A DNA stretch of 22,500 nucleotides from Nymphaea colorata. Lineage: Eukaryota; Streptophyta; Magnoliopsida; Nymphaeales; Nymphaeaceae. The notes beneath the pieces were generated by a model that did not search any database, had not been told where the DNA came from, and saw nothing but the letters and a program-made list of their open reading frames with translations. This document shows positions 9,095-19,348 of this stretch, piece by piece. Numbering within the stretch: position 1 is the stretch's first letter; each line of letters opens with the position of its first letter. A program made the position numbers and the translations under genes. The DNA is taken from NCBI RefSeq assembly GCF_008831285.2, contig NC_045140.1, positions 29,671,459-29,693,958 of the forward strand, in the 5' to 3' direction.

Positions 9095-9340
9095 GAGGTC
9101 CCCGCCCTGGGCTCACAAGGCTCAGGGACGATTCGTTTAAATTTCGAGCTTAGGCACTAGGCCGCTCGTTTCCTTCCAGCACTTAGTCATTTTCAGTCTT
9201 TGCTTTCGCACTTAACCATTCCTTGCCAATAACGAGTTTTGAACTCGAGACCCAGGCCGAGCGGGGTGTGCTCGGCGCATTAGTTGTTGGATTAGATCTA
9301 GCGCGGGTTATGAAATACAAACCCGCTTCATTTGAACTTG

Positions 9341-9348
9341 TATATATA
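9341..9348 (+). promoter_or_regulatory. TATA box in 3' LTR of element 1
   Basis: TATATATA at LTR position 635-642, followed by TTTTTGGATCTTGTA and about 60 bp later a CT-rich tract typical of the start of plant leaders. Element 2 has TATATAA with the same downstream sequence at 13414-13420. Transcription probably starts 25-35 bp further on. No other TATA in the LTR is supported by this comparison. Confidence 0.7.
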
Positions 9349-11041
9349 CTTTTTGGATCTTGTACATTGTATGCAATTTTGAGATTAAGGAATCATTTGT
9401 TCGGAATTCTTCTCTCTCCTCTCTCGAGGTCTCTCTCTCCTTCTCGTCTCCCACCTTGCTCACCCGAGCCTGGCGTCTTCTTCCCCCTCGCGTCCTCTAC
9501 CTCCAAGGCGCTTCCAATCCCCTCAAATCCTGTCCTTGAAGAGCCAAAGTCCTTAGACACCGGCATAAGGCAGCACGGCATCGGCAGATCTCTTCCTCAC
9601 GGCGGCGGTCCCTCCCTTGTCCACGGTACATCCCTAGCTTAAAGCAAGTCCGGATTCGGTGCCCTCTTCTTGAACACGAAGAAGTGGAGAGGCTGAAGCT
9701 GGAACAAGGAAGATTGAAGGCGCGGTTTACCTCGGCTTCAATATCGACAAAGAGGTTAGTACTTGAGATTTTCGTGTTTTCGCCAAAGTCGTGTTGAGAT
9801 CGATTGGAACAGCGTTCTTCTTATCTTCTGGGGTCTTCCCTCGGCATACCCGAGGCCTGACTTAGAGGTAACGAAGAAATCTGTTGGAATCAGTCCCTTA
9901 CACAGTTTGGGGAAACTCCGATTAATCCCCCTTGCTAACACGTTGATCGAATCGAACCGCGAGCCCCACGAGCACGAATTTGTATCATTTATACTCGGTT
10001 CAGCCATACAAGACTCTCGGTCCAGAGACTTCATGAACTCAGGAAACAAGGGTTCTGGACACGATCTGCAAAATTGAGTTGACCCTCGGAATCGCCTCCA
10101 TCCCAAAAATCAAATAATCAAATTGGAGTGAGTTCTAACGGGTGGAGCTCTAGACCGCACCTTCGCCGGAACTCGGAGATTCCGGCGATCCCTGCTACTC
10201 CCGGTCAGTACCATTAATTCCGGCGGAATCAGACCAGAATACCCTCGCCCTCAAGGGTGTTGTTCAGTCTGAAGAAGAGGCAATTTGGACAAAGGGAACG
10301 AAGCTAAAACCCTAGCCGCCGCACGTGGAGGATTCGTCTCAGCCTTGCCGCCGGTCGTCGCTAAGGTTAGTACTCGTATTTCCTTCTTGTCCGTCGATTT
10401 CATCCACGTGTCATCATCTCCCCAGCTCCTAACTTCGTAGCACCCTAACCTTCCACGTGTCTCTGCTCGAGATCGTCCTAGGATCTCGAGTTACCAATCA
10501 TTTAGGTCAATCCCGTAGCCGCCGCTCCTCCTTGCTTTCTCGCATTCTTCACTAGAGTCAACCCTAATCCGAGAACGCCTCGGCCCTCTATCCTGCCAGG
10601 TGTCAATCATCTGTGCTCCCTCCATCAGCCACCTCAGCCAACCTCTCCCTGCACGATCTAGCTGGGTCCCACGCGTTTTGACGCAACGCCCAGCTAGCTC
10701 CACGCGGTCACCCGATAGCCTCTTACCTTAGCTGTTTTAGGAAATACCGTGCGTGTCGTCATCACCTTGCCGCATTCGTTTCCACCTCCTTACCGCGTCA
10801 ATCCATAGCCTCTCATCTCTCCACGTGGCGTCATCCAAGACTTGTTGAGGATTCTCGAGAGATCAAGAGAATCGACCTGGAATTCTGTCCAGGTTCATTC
10901 GATTTCAGTTTTCTCCCCTACCATTTAGGCAACTCCTCCTCGCATCTCCTCTACGCGTGATTAATTCCGCGTCATCTCTGTCGGTCGTTGATCTTGCCGC
11001 GTGGCAAGATCGTGGTGCACCATCTTGGCAAGACCAGCCAA

Positions 11042-11323
11042 GTCAACCGAGTCCTCCTAGGCACCCTCTCGCACCTCCCTCGCCGTAGGTCAACCCTTTT
11101 GACTGAACCTACCTAGACCAACATCACTTGTCTTAACCTTAGTCAACACTAGGTCATCTCTTCCACCGAGCCCTCTTAGTTCAAGCTACCCTAGTCGGCT
11201 CGAGTCTAGCTCGAGCGTCCCTTGACCCAATCTACCAGGACCCACTCAGCTAGGTCCATTAGTCAACCACCCACCTTAGTCAACCCTGACCTCACTCGGT
11301 CAACATTGACCATATCCGCGGGC
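11042..11323. promoter_or_regulatory. W-box-like TTGAC/GTCAA cluster, 3' LTR copy of element 1
   Basis: Same sequence as the cluster in the 5' LTR, with about nine WRKY-core pentamers. Regulatory role is inferred from motif density and from the similar cluster in element 2. Confidence 0.35.
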
Positions 11324-12176
11324 TTAGACCCGACCCAAACCACCTCGCTTAAGCCTCACGTAGTTAGGTCACCCATTTCGAACCTATTCCCTTAACCTTC
11401 TTGGCCAACCTCAACCCGAGCCCACCTTGACTAAACCGGCCTACCTAGTAGAACCCAGCCGAACCGAGCCAACCCCAGCCTTAGTTAGGACTAGGCTACG
11501 CCGGCTCCCTCCGGCCCCCTTGCCTCGATCGTGACCTTCACCGTTGGCACCCAGCGGCGAGCGTGACTGAGTCACAACCGAAGGCAGGCAGGTAGGCGCT
11601 GTCTTCCCGGCAGCAGCCCCCCTCGGCACACAGGCGTCCCTTCCGGCCCGACAGTGTCTCTCTCTCCGGCATCGGTCATCGTCCTCAGCGCTGAGCGCGA
11701 CCCATATCGGTAGCTACACGCGCTGCCCGCATCTCCTCAGACTACATCCGCAAGCATTCCGGCGCTCGGCTCCTTCCAGGCGGCCCGCCGTTCTGCTTCC
11801 ACCCGGTAGACGCGCGTCCAGCGACAGCGTGAACTCTCGGCCAGCAGCGAGCGGCCACCCCTTCAGGCGCGGGGGCCAGGATCTCAGCGGCGAGTTCATC
11901 GCCCAACACCATTCGGCCAGCGGATTGAATAGTGCAGCAGGCGAGCGAGGAGGCTCTCCTCAACCGGCCTTCTTGAACAGCAAGCTGCAATACCCGAGGG
12001 TTGGTTCTCACCTCGGGTGCTTATCCAGCTACGCCAAGGTTTACCTTGGCCGGTAATCCTTTGATCCCCCTTGTAGCCGCGGGCGGGAATTTGCTTTTGT
12101 TTGTTTTAGGACAGCATCATAGTTGCTTTATGTTTTGCTTTAGCCTTGGCTTCGGCCCTGCTCCCCCGTGAGGTAC

Positions 12177-12197
12177 CTCGAGGGCACTGTGCCCGAG
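12177..12197. repeat. Conserved palindromic motif in LTR (element 1, 3' copy)
   Basis: GGGCAC-T-GTGCCC with CTCG/CGAG flanks; second copy of the motif described for the 5' LTR. Confidence 0.5.
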
Positions 12198-12568
12198 ACA
12201 CGACCACAAGGAGCGTTACCTCCCTATTTGCTTTTGTTGGGTGTGGTTTGGCCGTTACCAGTGGTTTGCGTGGTTTGTGAGTGAGTTGCGAGAGAATTAA
12301 TATTTGTATCGCTCACGTTTGTAAGGCCTCGTCAACCCCCTTAGTTCTTTTGTAGTAGGCTATCCATAGTTAGGTTTTGAAGAAAGGGTATCCTCGACTT
12401 GTATTCCTTCACCTAACTGGGTTTGCGCCGGGGTCCTGTCCGGCCGGGTAACTTTCTGTAATTACTTGTTTAGGATTTTTCGGTTTTAGAATAGGCCTCA
12501 AGAAGGTCCTGGGAGGATTAGGATTGCATCGGTCGGATTTTCTTAGGCCAACCGGTGTGGTCCTAACA

Positions 12569-12879
<311 letters not shown>

Positions 12880-12882
12880 TGA

Positions 12883-12905
12883 TACATGCCAAAATTGGGC
12901 ATGTA
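12883..12905. repeat. Inverted repeat at the LTR start, element 2 (5' copy)
   Basis: TACATGCC (12883-12890) and GGCATGTA (12898-12905) form a perfect 8-bp inverted repeat around a 7-base loop, three bases into the LTR. The 3' LTR copy is at 19054-19076, inside the ORF. Element 1 has an analogous repeat at 8713-8730 with different sequence. Confidence 0.5.
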
Positions 12906-13177
12906 TGCGGCCAGCGGGCAGCATGGCCGAAGGACCCTGTGCAAGCCTAACTAGTGGCGTAGGGTGTAGCTGGGCTTGTCGATTACCACCTATCGAGCCT
13001 ACACCCTTGTGAACTTGTGAGGCTAAACCGTGGCACGGTTTGGGTTTGAACCTATGTCGACCTTATGAGCAACTCGTTTACGGCTGCAGTGGGCGGAGAG
13101 GGAGGAGCAGCTACGGTCCAAAAGGAGGAGACAAGACTTGGGCGGAGTTGAGACCAAGCCCTTGACCCTAACCCGAA

Positions 13178-13197
13178 GTGCAGGCGGTTACCTGCAC
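13178..13197 (+). ncRNA. U3 hairpin, element 2 (5' LTR copy)
   Basis: GTGCAGG (13178-13184) pairs with CCTGCAC (13191-13197) around CGGTTA. It is the counterpart of the element 1 hairpin at 9075-9094, and the downstream block (13198-13231) is almost identical between elements. Confidence 0.55.
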
Positions 13198-13413
13198 GAG
13201 GTCCCCGCCCTGGGCTCGCAAGGCTCAGGGACTTTTCATTTGCTTTTCGTATTGGGTGTTAGGCCCGGTTTTAGCTTTATGCACTTTAAATTCATGTTAG
13301 CATTGAGTTTCGAAGTAGGGACCTAGCAAGGCGGGTTGTGCCTTGCACCAATAGTACTTGGGTCTGGGTAGAGAGCCAGATTTGGATTGTAGACCCGGCT
13401 CACACTAGGAATG

Positions 13414-13420
13414 TATATAA
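13414..13420 (+). promoter_or_regulatory. TATA box in 5' LTR of element 2
   Basis: TATATAA followed by GTTTTTGGATCTTGTA, matching the sequence after the TATA box of element 1, then a CT-rich tract about 65 bp on. This is the likely promoter for the element 2 transcript. Confidence 0.7.
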
Positions 13421-15239
13421 GTTTTTGGATCTTGTAGATTGGAAGAAAATTTTGAGTAAAGTGGCCATTTGGGCGTTTTTCATCTCTCTCCTCTCTCGAG
13501 GCATCTCCCTTCTCGTCTCCCACCATGCTCTAGCCGAGAGTTGGTGTCTTCTCCCACCTCGCGTCCTCTACCTCCACGGCGCCTCCTCATCCACAACACA
13601 CCTTGAAGAGCCGCAGTCCTTGGAGACACAGGCATAAGGTGCACGGCTTAGGCGGATCTTCCCCAACGGCGACGGTCCCTCCTTTGTCCACGGTTTATTC
13701 CCCCTTCGTGCAAAGATACAAGTAAGTTCTGGTGCCTTCTTCTCACCCACACAGAAGTTGAGAGGCCGATCTTACGCTGGGAAGATTGAAGACGGCAACG
13801 TCTTCAATATCGACGGCTTTCAAAGCCACTCTTGAAGAAGTTCGGACGGTGAAGAGGAAGAACGAAGCAAGTTTCCCGCCGTCGGATCTCTCACGTTCTC
13901 GGTCGCGCGCGGCAGGCGGAAGTTCAGAAACAGCCGCCTGTTAAAACAGCCATATCTGAAGATTTACAGAGAGTTAGAGGACGATCTATATACCGTTGGA
14001 ATCGTCTTGACGTCCTCTACAACATACCCAAATCTGGAGGTGATTGGAGATCGTTTGGTCGGTCAAATCGGAGCAGGAACAGAACACCTTCCGCGGCCGC
14101 GATTCTGTCATTTCCAGAAACAGGTTGCTGTTCTTTGATCTGGATCTGTAGATTCCCTGGGAGTTTCAATGCGTACAATACGCCGTTAGAATCATCTTAA
14201 GGTCAGATATCTTCTGTTAAAATTTCATTAAGATCCGAGATCATTTGGGTATCGAAATCGGTGGCGAAACAGTTCTGTGTCGCTGCCGTCGTTCTGCAGC
14301 GGACAGCAGCAGACCGGCCTGTTCAACGGCCATTTCCCGGCGATCCGTCGGGAGTTTGAAGGCGTTCTTGATACCGTCGGAATCGTCTCGATCCCAGTTC
14401 CAACATATCCAAAAATCGCAGTGATCGGACTTCATTTGGCTGGTAAAAGTCCGCCGGAAACAGGGCTGCCTGAAGAGCCCTGGCCGCGTCCCCCTTGTTT
14501 CCTTTTCGGTACACTTTTCGCCCTTCAACCCTAATTCCCCACCTTGGCCTACGTCCCTCCATCTGTCCATGTGTCAGCATCCTAGCTACTTTCCCCCAAG
14601 TCAAGTCCTAGTCAGCCTACACCTGTCCCACTCGAGATCAGTCTAGGATCTCGAGCCCCAACCTATTAGGAAGGATCCCTAGCAGCCGAATCTCCTTCCC
14701 TATTTTGTCTCTTTAGAAATCGTCAACCCTAATCCGTTTTTCATCACAGCCCTCCATCTCGCCAAGTGTCGCTATCTCCCTAGCCCTTTTCCACCCCATC
14801 AGCCAGCCCATCAGCCACCTCACCATCTTGGTCCCGCATTCTTCCACGTGTCCAGCCGGTGGCTCCTTGTGAGATCTCCTTCCCTACCTTCCCGATTCCA
14901 TCTCCTATCGTTTAGGAAAGATCATTGCCACCTAGCCGATCTTCCTTATTCTTCTCAGCCGTAAATCTCCCTCTCCTCCTTTGTCGAGCTCCTCCCTATC
15001 AGTTAGGAAAGAGTTCAAATCTTTCCCTAATAGCTAGCCCTTTTCTAGCTCTCTCTGTCTTGCTCCCCTCATCTTGCCACGTGGCAAGGATCCGGCACAT
15101 CCACTTGGCACGACCAGCCAAGTCCCATCCCACCTAGCTAGGTTCCCTCTTGTGCCGCCACCTACCCTAAGCAACCCACTCCTTCTGGACTGGTCCTAAG
15201 CCGCCACCTCCCCACTTGCCTTAGACTAAAGTAGGAAAC

Positions 15240-15410
15240 ATTGACCCCACCTAGCTCACCTCCTTTCTAAGCTAGCCTAGTTGACTCGAGCCTACCTCGA
15301 GTGACTCCTCTTGACCTACTTGACCCGGACCTACTAAGCTCGGTCCATTAGTCAACCTCCTATTTAGTCAACCTCTACCCGCATTTGGTCAACAGTGACC
15401 ATTGACCTTG
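15240..15410. promoter_or_regulatory. W-box-like TTGAC/GTCAA cluster, element 2 5' LTR
   Basis: About eight TTGAC/GTCAA pentamers in roughly 170 bp, the same motif type and relative position as in element 1 although the surrounding sequence differs. WRKY responsiveness is inferred. Confidence 0.35.
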
Positions 15411-16044
15411 AGCCTAGGCTCGACCCAGACCAGCCCGACTAGACTCACCTCGTAGTTAGGCTACCTACTTTCCCTCCTAAACCCACAAGATCCCTCTAGC
15501 CTACCCCAACCCTAGCCTATCTTGACTAAGCCAGCCTACCTATAGAGCCCTGCCGAACCAAACCAACCCCAGCCTTAGTTAGGTCTAGGCTTGGCCGGTT
15601 ACACCCGGCCCCCTTCCTCGGCCACCTTCACTCCGTCGGCATCGCACGGCGCGTGTGGTCGAACCACCTTCTGACGAAGGCAGGTAGGCGCTGTCGCTTC
15701 CCGGCAGCAGCCCCCCTCGACACTCTAGGCGGCGTCCTAGCCAGCGGCATCGGCGACAAGCCGAATCTAAGCCCTTCCTCATCGGCGCTCGTCATCAGTG
15801 TAGGCGCTTCGAGGAGGCCCTTCTCAGCCGACATCCGTGAACCGTGAGCTGCAATACCCGGGACTGGTTCTCACCCCGTGGTCCGAATCCGGCTGCGCCA
15901 AGGAATACCCTTGGCTGGTATCGTGTTCTTCTCCCCCTTGTAGCTATCGGGGTGGTAGTTTTTGCTTTTGCATCTAGGAAGCATCTTAGTTTGCTTTTGT
16001 TTCCTGATTTAGCCCGGCTTCGGCCTTGCTCCCTTCCGTGGTAC

Positions 16045-16065
16045 CTCGAGGGCACTGTGCCCGAG
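16045..16065. repeat. Conserved palindromic motif in LTR (element 2, 5' copy)
   Basis: CTCG-AG-GGCAC-T-GTGCC-CGAG, identical to the element 1 motif at 2814-2834 and followed by the same GACACGACC. Confidence 0.5.
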
Positions 16066-16411
16066 ACACGACCGCAAGGAGCCGACCTACCTACTTGGAT
16101 TAAGGGCGTGGTTTGGCCGCTAGTGTGGTTTGTATGGTTTGTGAGTGAGCTGTGAGAGGTTTAAATATTTGTATCGCTCGCAAATTGTAAAGCTTCACCA
16201 CCTTCGTAGTCAATTGTAGTAGGTCAATCTTAGTTAGTTTTGGGTTTCCCCTACTTGTACCGCTACCTAGGGTATTTTGAGCCGGGGTCCTGTCCGGCCG
16301 GGTTTTCTTTATTGTAAATAACTGGATTTTAACGTTGTCCGACGGCTCCTCCGAGAGATCTTGGGAGAGGATCGACATCCGGCGGAGGTTCGGGATTTAG
16401 GTCCTATCAAT

Positions 16412-16423
16412 TGGTATCAGAGC
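16412..16423 (+). other. Primer binding site (initiator tRNA-Met), element 2
   Basis: TGGTATCAGAGC, two bases after the CA ending the LTR, exactly as in element 1. Sequence diverges immediately after these 12 bases, so the match reflects the shared primer. Confidence 0.95.
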
Positions 16424-17206
16424 AAGCTTGGAGTACAGTCGTGAAGTGTGGGACAGATTTCTGGTTTCGGTGTTTCTGGTGTTAATAGGAGTAGCAGAAT
16501 TTCAGTTTGTAGCAGTTTCTGTTTTCTGGACTGTCACAGCCAGCAGGAGTTTTCAGGCGGTTTCGGATAGCAAACGACCTCGGAATTGACTGAAATTTGG
16601 TGTGGAACTTCGTAATTACATAATCTACAAAAGTTATTTAGGGCACTTGACGAGATTCTTCCGAAATATTTGAGAGAGTGGCCCTGAACTGGACTGAAGG
16701 CCTGGGCGGACAGAACCTGTCCTGGTGACAGTCTGCCAGAAAAATTACGTTGTTTCGAAGGCTTCCTGTGGTCAAATCGAGCTGAAAATTGGTGGGTAGT
16801 TAGATAACTATCCCAAATTTGTGCTGATCAAGTTTGGAGGCAAAATTCCACCATTTGGAGTTTCTGTGTGTCGGTCTTTGACTGCCTGAAAAACGGTCTA
16901 GACTGTGGTTGTGCACACCGCACAACACTAAGGTGCTTGAGCTCGAGGTGCGCTGTCGAGGCGTCAGGCGGACGCGACAGTTTAGGCCCCACTCTTGGGC
17001 CCGGCTGAGAGCGAGAGTTAGCCACCGAGGCGCCAGGCGGGCGCGGTGACAGGCGGACTGGTTCCGTCTTCCTTAGACACACACGGGGCAGATTTCAACA
17101 AGGCACCGGGGGCAGCCTAGACAGTGCAGCAGTGATTTCCGTAGGAGAAGTTAGTCAGTTCTTATTTCAGCATCAGTGTGCTTTTGCAGTTGCTTTAGTA
17201 GAGTAG
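16424..17206 (+). other. Untranslated leader of element 2
   Basis: About 780 bp between the PBS and the ORF. No gag-like coding sequence is present. The last 270 bp contain the three-hairpin module (16953-17048). I see nothing recognisable in the first 500 bp. Confidence 0.6.
16953..17048 (+). ncRNA. Three-hairpin leader structure, element 2
   Basis: Hairpin A: 16953-16957/16976-16980, GAG bulge 16958-16960, inner stem 16961-16965/16971-16975, loop AGGCG. Hairpin B: GGCCC 16985-16989 with GGGCC 16997-17001. Hairpin C: 17023-17026/17045-17048, GAG bulge 17027-17029, inner stem 17030-17034/17040-17044, loop AGGCG. Compared with element 1, hairpin A has about seven compensatory pair changes, hairpin C about four and hairpin B one, while bulge and loop type are kept. 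Retention in an element that lacks gag and pol suggests a cis-acting role such as packaging (inference). Confidence 0.65.
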
Positions 17207-19183
17207 ATGGCGGATATAGGTGCCCGTCTTGACGAAATGGATATACTTCTAAGCACCTACCTGAACGGGGAATTCATGGAGGACACCCTATTGCTAAGAG
17301 GCGATGAGATGGACCAAGGTCCAAGATGGGTGTATATCAAGGCCGGTAGTAATCCCGAGTGTGATTTGTGGTTCCGACACCCTAGCGTACAAGGACGCCA
17401 TTTCGAGTTGGCCATAGATAAAGTCACCCCGGCGCTATGGATAGCCAATACCACCTACACGGGTAGATTGATTGTGGCTGGACACAAGGTGAGACCTCGA
17501 ACTTGGGAGCGAATCTATCTTGGGGAAACTATCCAAGTTGGGCTCATGAACCGTTGCTTTGTGCTGGAGGAAAGACCCTCTCCTTATGCGAAGAAGCGAA
17601 CGGAATCCTATGAGGAGCATTATGGGCCGAATGCCCAAAGCCCAAGACCTCCTACATGGGATGAAATGGCGCAAAAGGTGCTTGAAAAGATCGACCTGAT
17701 AAGAGAAAGGTTAAAATGCGAAGAGTCGAACGAAAATGAGACAGCGCCAAGTGATACGAGCCAAGACCAACAACCAACCATGGGGCAAACTCACAAGGTT
17801 TGCGGTTCCGAACAAGTGGTCTTACTGTCCAAGGAGGACCTACGAGCTTCACAGAAAATTAGCGCAGTCCAGCCGGCCAAGAAATCTAAGAAGGGGTACC
17901 GAATTCTTAGAATTAAAATCCAGAGACCGAAAACTAAGAGAATCTTGGTCTCCCCTAGCAAGTCGGAAAGCACCAAAGGGAATAGCCGAGTCTACATGGG
18001 GCTTGAATGGCAGGAGTTAGCTGAAAACATGCCCACATCTCTCGAGAGCATCAGGCCTGACGATGACATAGAAGCGATACGAGGCCAGCTACGAGACGAG
18101 CTCAAGCTCGGCACCACCCATGGCTATGCTAAAGAGCCTCTTACAGTCCTCAGCGAAGATTGGATACCCGAGTCCTCTTGCGCAGTCCCTAAAAATCATG
18201 TCACAGGACTGCTCGACGAAGAGGACAAGCAACTTGTGCCTTCCACACAAGTTGAATGTGCTTCGAGTGCTACATTACCACCACAGCCCCTCACTCCTAA
18301 GGGTAAGGCAAAGCCTAAGGAGGGTGGTAATGATAAGGAAGATGTGAGGAGCAACCTACAGAGGACAGCCACCCATGAGCTTTGTCAAAAAGAAAGAAGA
18401 ATATACGATGCTCATGAAGAGCTTGCCAAAGAAGGTCCAGGCCATAATGGAAAAGTCGATCTCCTTCCCACGCTTTGGAAGAGATCCATTTGCTCAGATC
18501 TAGAGGATTGTGTGGCCAAGTTGGGAGAATCACCCAGTCCACTAGAGGCCTTAACTCTCGGATCTAGTCATTTCCCCCTTACGCATGATTCAAGAGTTAG
18601 TGGCGCAGCCGAAGCATGGCTGGACGTGGAAACTAATATAGGCCAGCCAGTATCCCTTGTGGGACAATATGGGATCCCAAGAATAGGTCGTATATGGCAG
18701 GCCCATGACAGAGGCAAACCGCGTGATGTGTTGGAGAACCCGCAAGAGCCCGAGCATGTTCTTGGGCAGCAAAGGTCACTACTTGGCCTCTTACCACGGG
18801 ACTATGGTCCAAGACGACAGTCAGATGGTCGAGCATCTGATAGGGGCAAGGAAGCGGGAACCCTCTTATGGGTTTACATGAGAAAACCGAGGCAAAGGTT
18901 CTCTCTTCCGAAGAATTCCCTAGAGCACTTACCTAGAGATTACGGACCTCATACTAAGTACGTGGGTAAGTTGATGGGAGTGGTGCAGATCACCTATGAT
19001 GACAACATGAGACGAGCTTGGGGTCAAGCTCGATGTAAGGAGGGTGGATCTGATACATGCCAAAATTGGGCATGTATGCGGCCAGCGGGCAGCATGGCCG
19101 AAGGACCCTGTGCAAGCCTAACTAGTGGCGTAGGGTGTAGCTGGGCTTGTCGATTACCACCTATCGAGCCTACACCCTTGTGA
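17207..19183 (+). CDS. 658-aa protein: FHA-like domain, basic linker, integrase GPY/F-like C-terminus
   Basis: The only long ORF of element 2, intact from ATG to TGA. Residues about 38-122 follow the FHA pattern: a GR-like turn (AGSNPECD, 46-53), HPSVQGRHFEL (58-68), an NGT-like turn followed by a VNG-like turn (TGRLIVAG, 85-92) and LGETIQVG...CFVLEE (105-122). The usual phosphothreonine contacts are replaced: Arg by S48, Ser by Q62 and the NGT Asn by another residue; H65 is kept. Residues 151-175 may form a short helix, and 224-250 are basic and could act as a nuclear signal. Residues 549-581 align without gaps to element 1 integrase 1036-1068 (11 of 33 identical, including W, QR, LPR and YGP), and LPRDYGP also occurs at 529-535. 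No RT, protease or integrase core. The final 44 codons lie in the 3' LTR. Function unknown; I infer a factor acting with a helper element's proteins. Confidence 0.8.
   Translation: MADIGARLDEMDILLSTYLNGEFMEDTLLLRGDEMDQGPRWVYIKAGSNPECDLWFRHPSVQGRHFELAIDKVTPALWIANTTYTGRLIVAGHKVRPRTWERIYLGETIQVGLMNRCFVLEERPSPYAKKRTESYEEHYGPNAQSPRPPTWDEMAQKVLEKIDLIRERLKCEESNENETAPSDTSQDQQPTMGQTHKVCGSEQVVLLSKEDLRASQKISAVQPAKKSKKGYRILRIKIQRPKTKRILVSPSKSESTKGNSRVYMGLEWQELAENMPTSLESIRPDDDIEAIRGQLRDELKLGTTHGYAKEPLTVLSEDWIPESSCAVPKNHVTGLLDEEDKQLVPSTQVECASSATLPPQPLTPKGKAKPKEGGNDKEDVRSNLQRTATHELCQKERRIYDAHEELAKEGPGHNGKVDLLPTLWKRSICSDLEDCVAKLGESPSPLEALTLGSSHFPLTHDSRVSGAAEAWLDVETNIGQPVSLVGQYGIPRIGRIWQAHDRGKPRDVLENPQEPEHVLGQQRSLLGLLPRDYGPRRQSDGRASDRGKEAGTLLWVYMRKPRQRFSLPKNSLEHLPRDYGPHTKYVGKLMGVVQITYDDNMRRAWGQARCKEGGSDTCQNWACMRPAGSMAEGPCASLTSGVGCSWACRLPPIEPTPL
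19037..19048 (+). other. Polypurine tract, element 2
   Basis: AAGGAGGGTGGA followed by TC and the LTR's TG. It is read in frame as KEGG, in the same codon phase as the tract of element 1. Confidence 0.85.
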
Positions 19184-19348
19184 ACTTGTGAGGCTAAACC
19201 GTGGCACGGTTTGGGTTTGAACCTATGTCGACCTTATGAGCAACTCGTTTACGGCTGCAGTGGGCGGAGAGGGAGGAGCAGCTACGGTCCAAAAGGAGGA
19301 GACAAGACTTGGGCGGAGTTGAGACCAAGCCCTTGACCCTAACCCGAA

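Larger units (their letters stand above)
1..12568 (+). mobile_element. Element 1: Ty3/Gypsy chromovirus LTR retrotransposon, left end off-window
   Basis: A near-identical direct repeat (1-3205 and 9364-12568, constant offset 9363) flanks a PBS, gag, pol with chromodomain and a polypurine tract, in the order expected of Ty3/Gypsy. The 3' LTR is complete at 3862 bp, so the 5' LTR should start about 656 bp left of the window and the whole element should be about 13.2 kb. I count four base differences (223/9586, 745/10108, 2073/11436, 2292/11655) and no indels over 3205 bp, so the insertion is recent. LTR termini are TGTTA...TAACA. Gag, RT and zinc-knuckle motifs resemble the Reina lineage of plant chromoviruses, but Reina LTRs are normally short, so lineage is tentative. 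The left target-site duplication is outside the window; the right candidate is the five bases after 12568. Confidence 0.95.
8707..12568 (+). repeat. 3' LTR of element 1 (complete, 3862 bp)
   Basis: Starts TGTTA after the polypurine tract and ends TAACA, giving 5-bp inverted termini and TG...CA ends. Positions 9364-12568 match the 5' LTR. U3 is about 660 bp (TATA box 9341-9348), so R plus U5 is about 3.2 kb. The first 295 bp encode the C-terminal tail of pol. After the pol stop there is a hairpin (9075-9094) and a block shared with element 2, then a CT-rich tract after the TATA box. Apart from the pol tail I see no convincing coding sequence. Confidence 0.95.
12880..16409 (+). repeat. 5' LTR of element 2 (complete, 3530 bp)
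   Basis: Begins TGATA and ends TATCA (5-bp inverted termini, TG...CA), two bases before the PBS. TATA box at 13414-13420 gives a U3 of about 560 bp and about 3 kb of R-U5. It contains the U3 hairpin (13178-13197), a CT-rich tract (about 13482-13522), G-box-like sites, a TTGAC/GTCAA cluster and the conserved palindrome. Similarity to the element 1 LTR is patchy, concentrated around 13169-13240, 13410-13530, 16041-16080 and the last 150 bp. I see no coding sequence beyond the ORF tail that its 3' counterpart encodes. Confidence 0.95.

Noticed and set aside
13138-13326. Possible small protein in the element 2 U3, repeated at 19309-19497
   Set aside because: The frame spans the conserved hairpin and invariant block, and its conservation is explained by RNA or DNA structure. 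Element 1 does not keep an equivalent frame.
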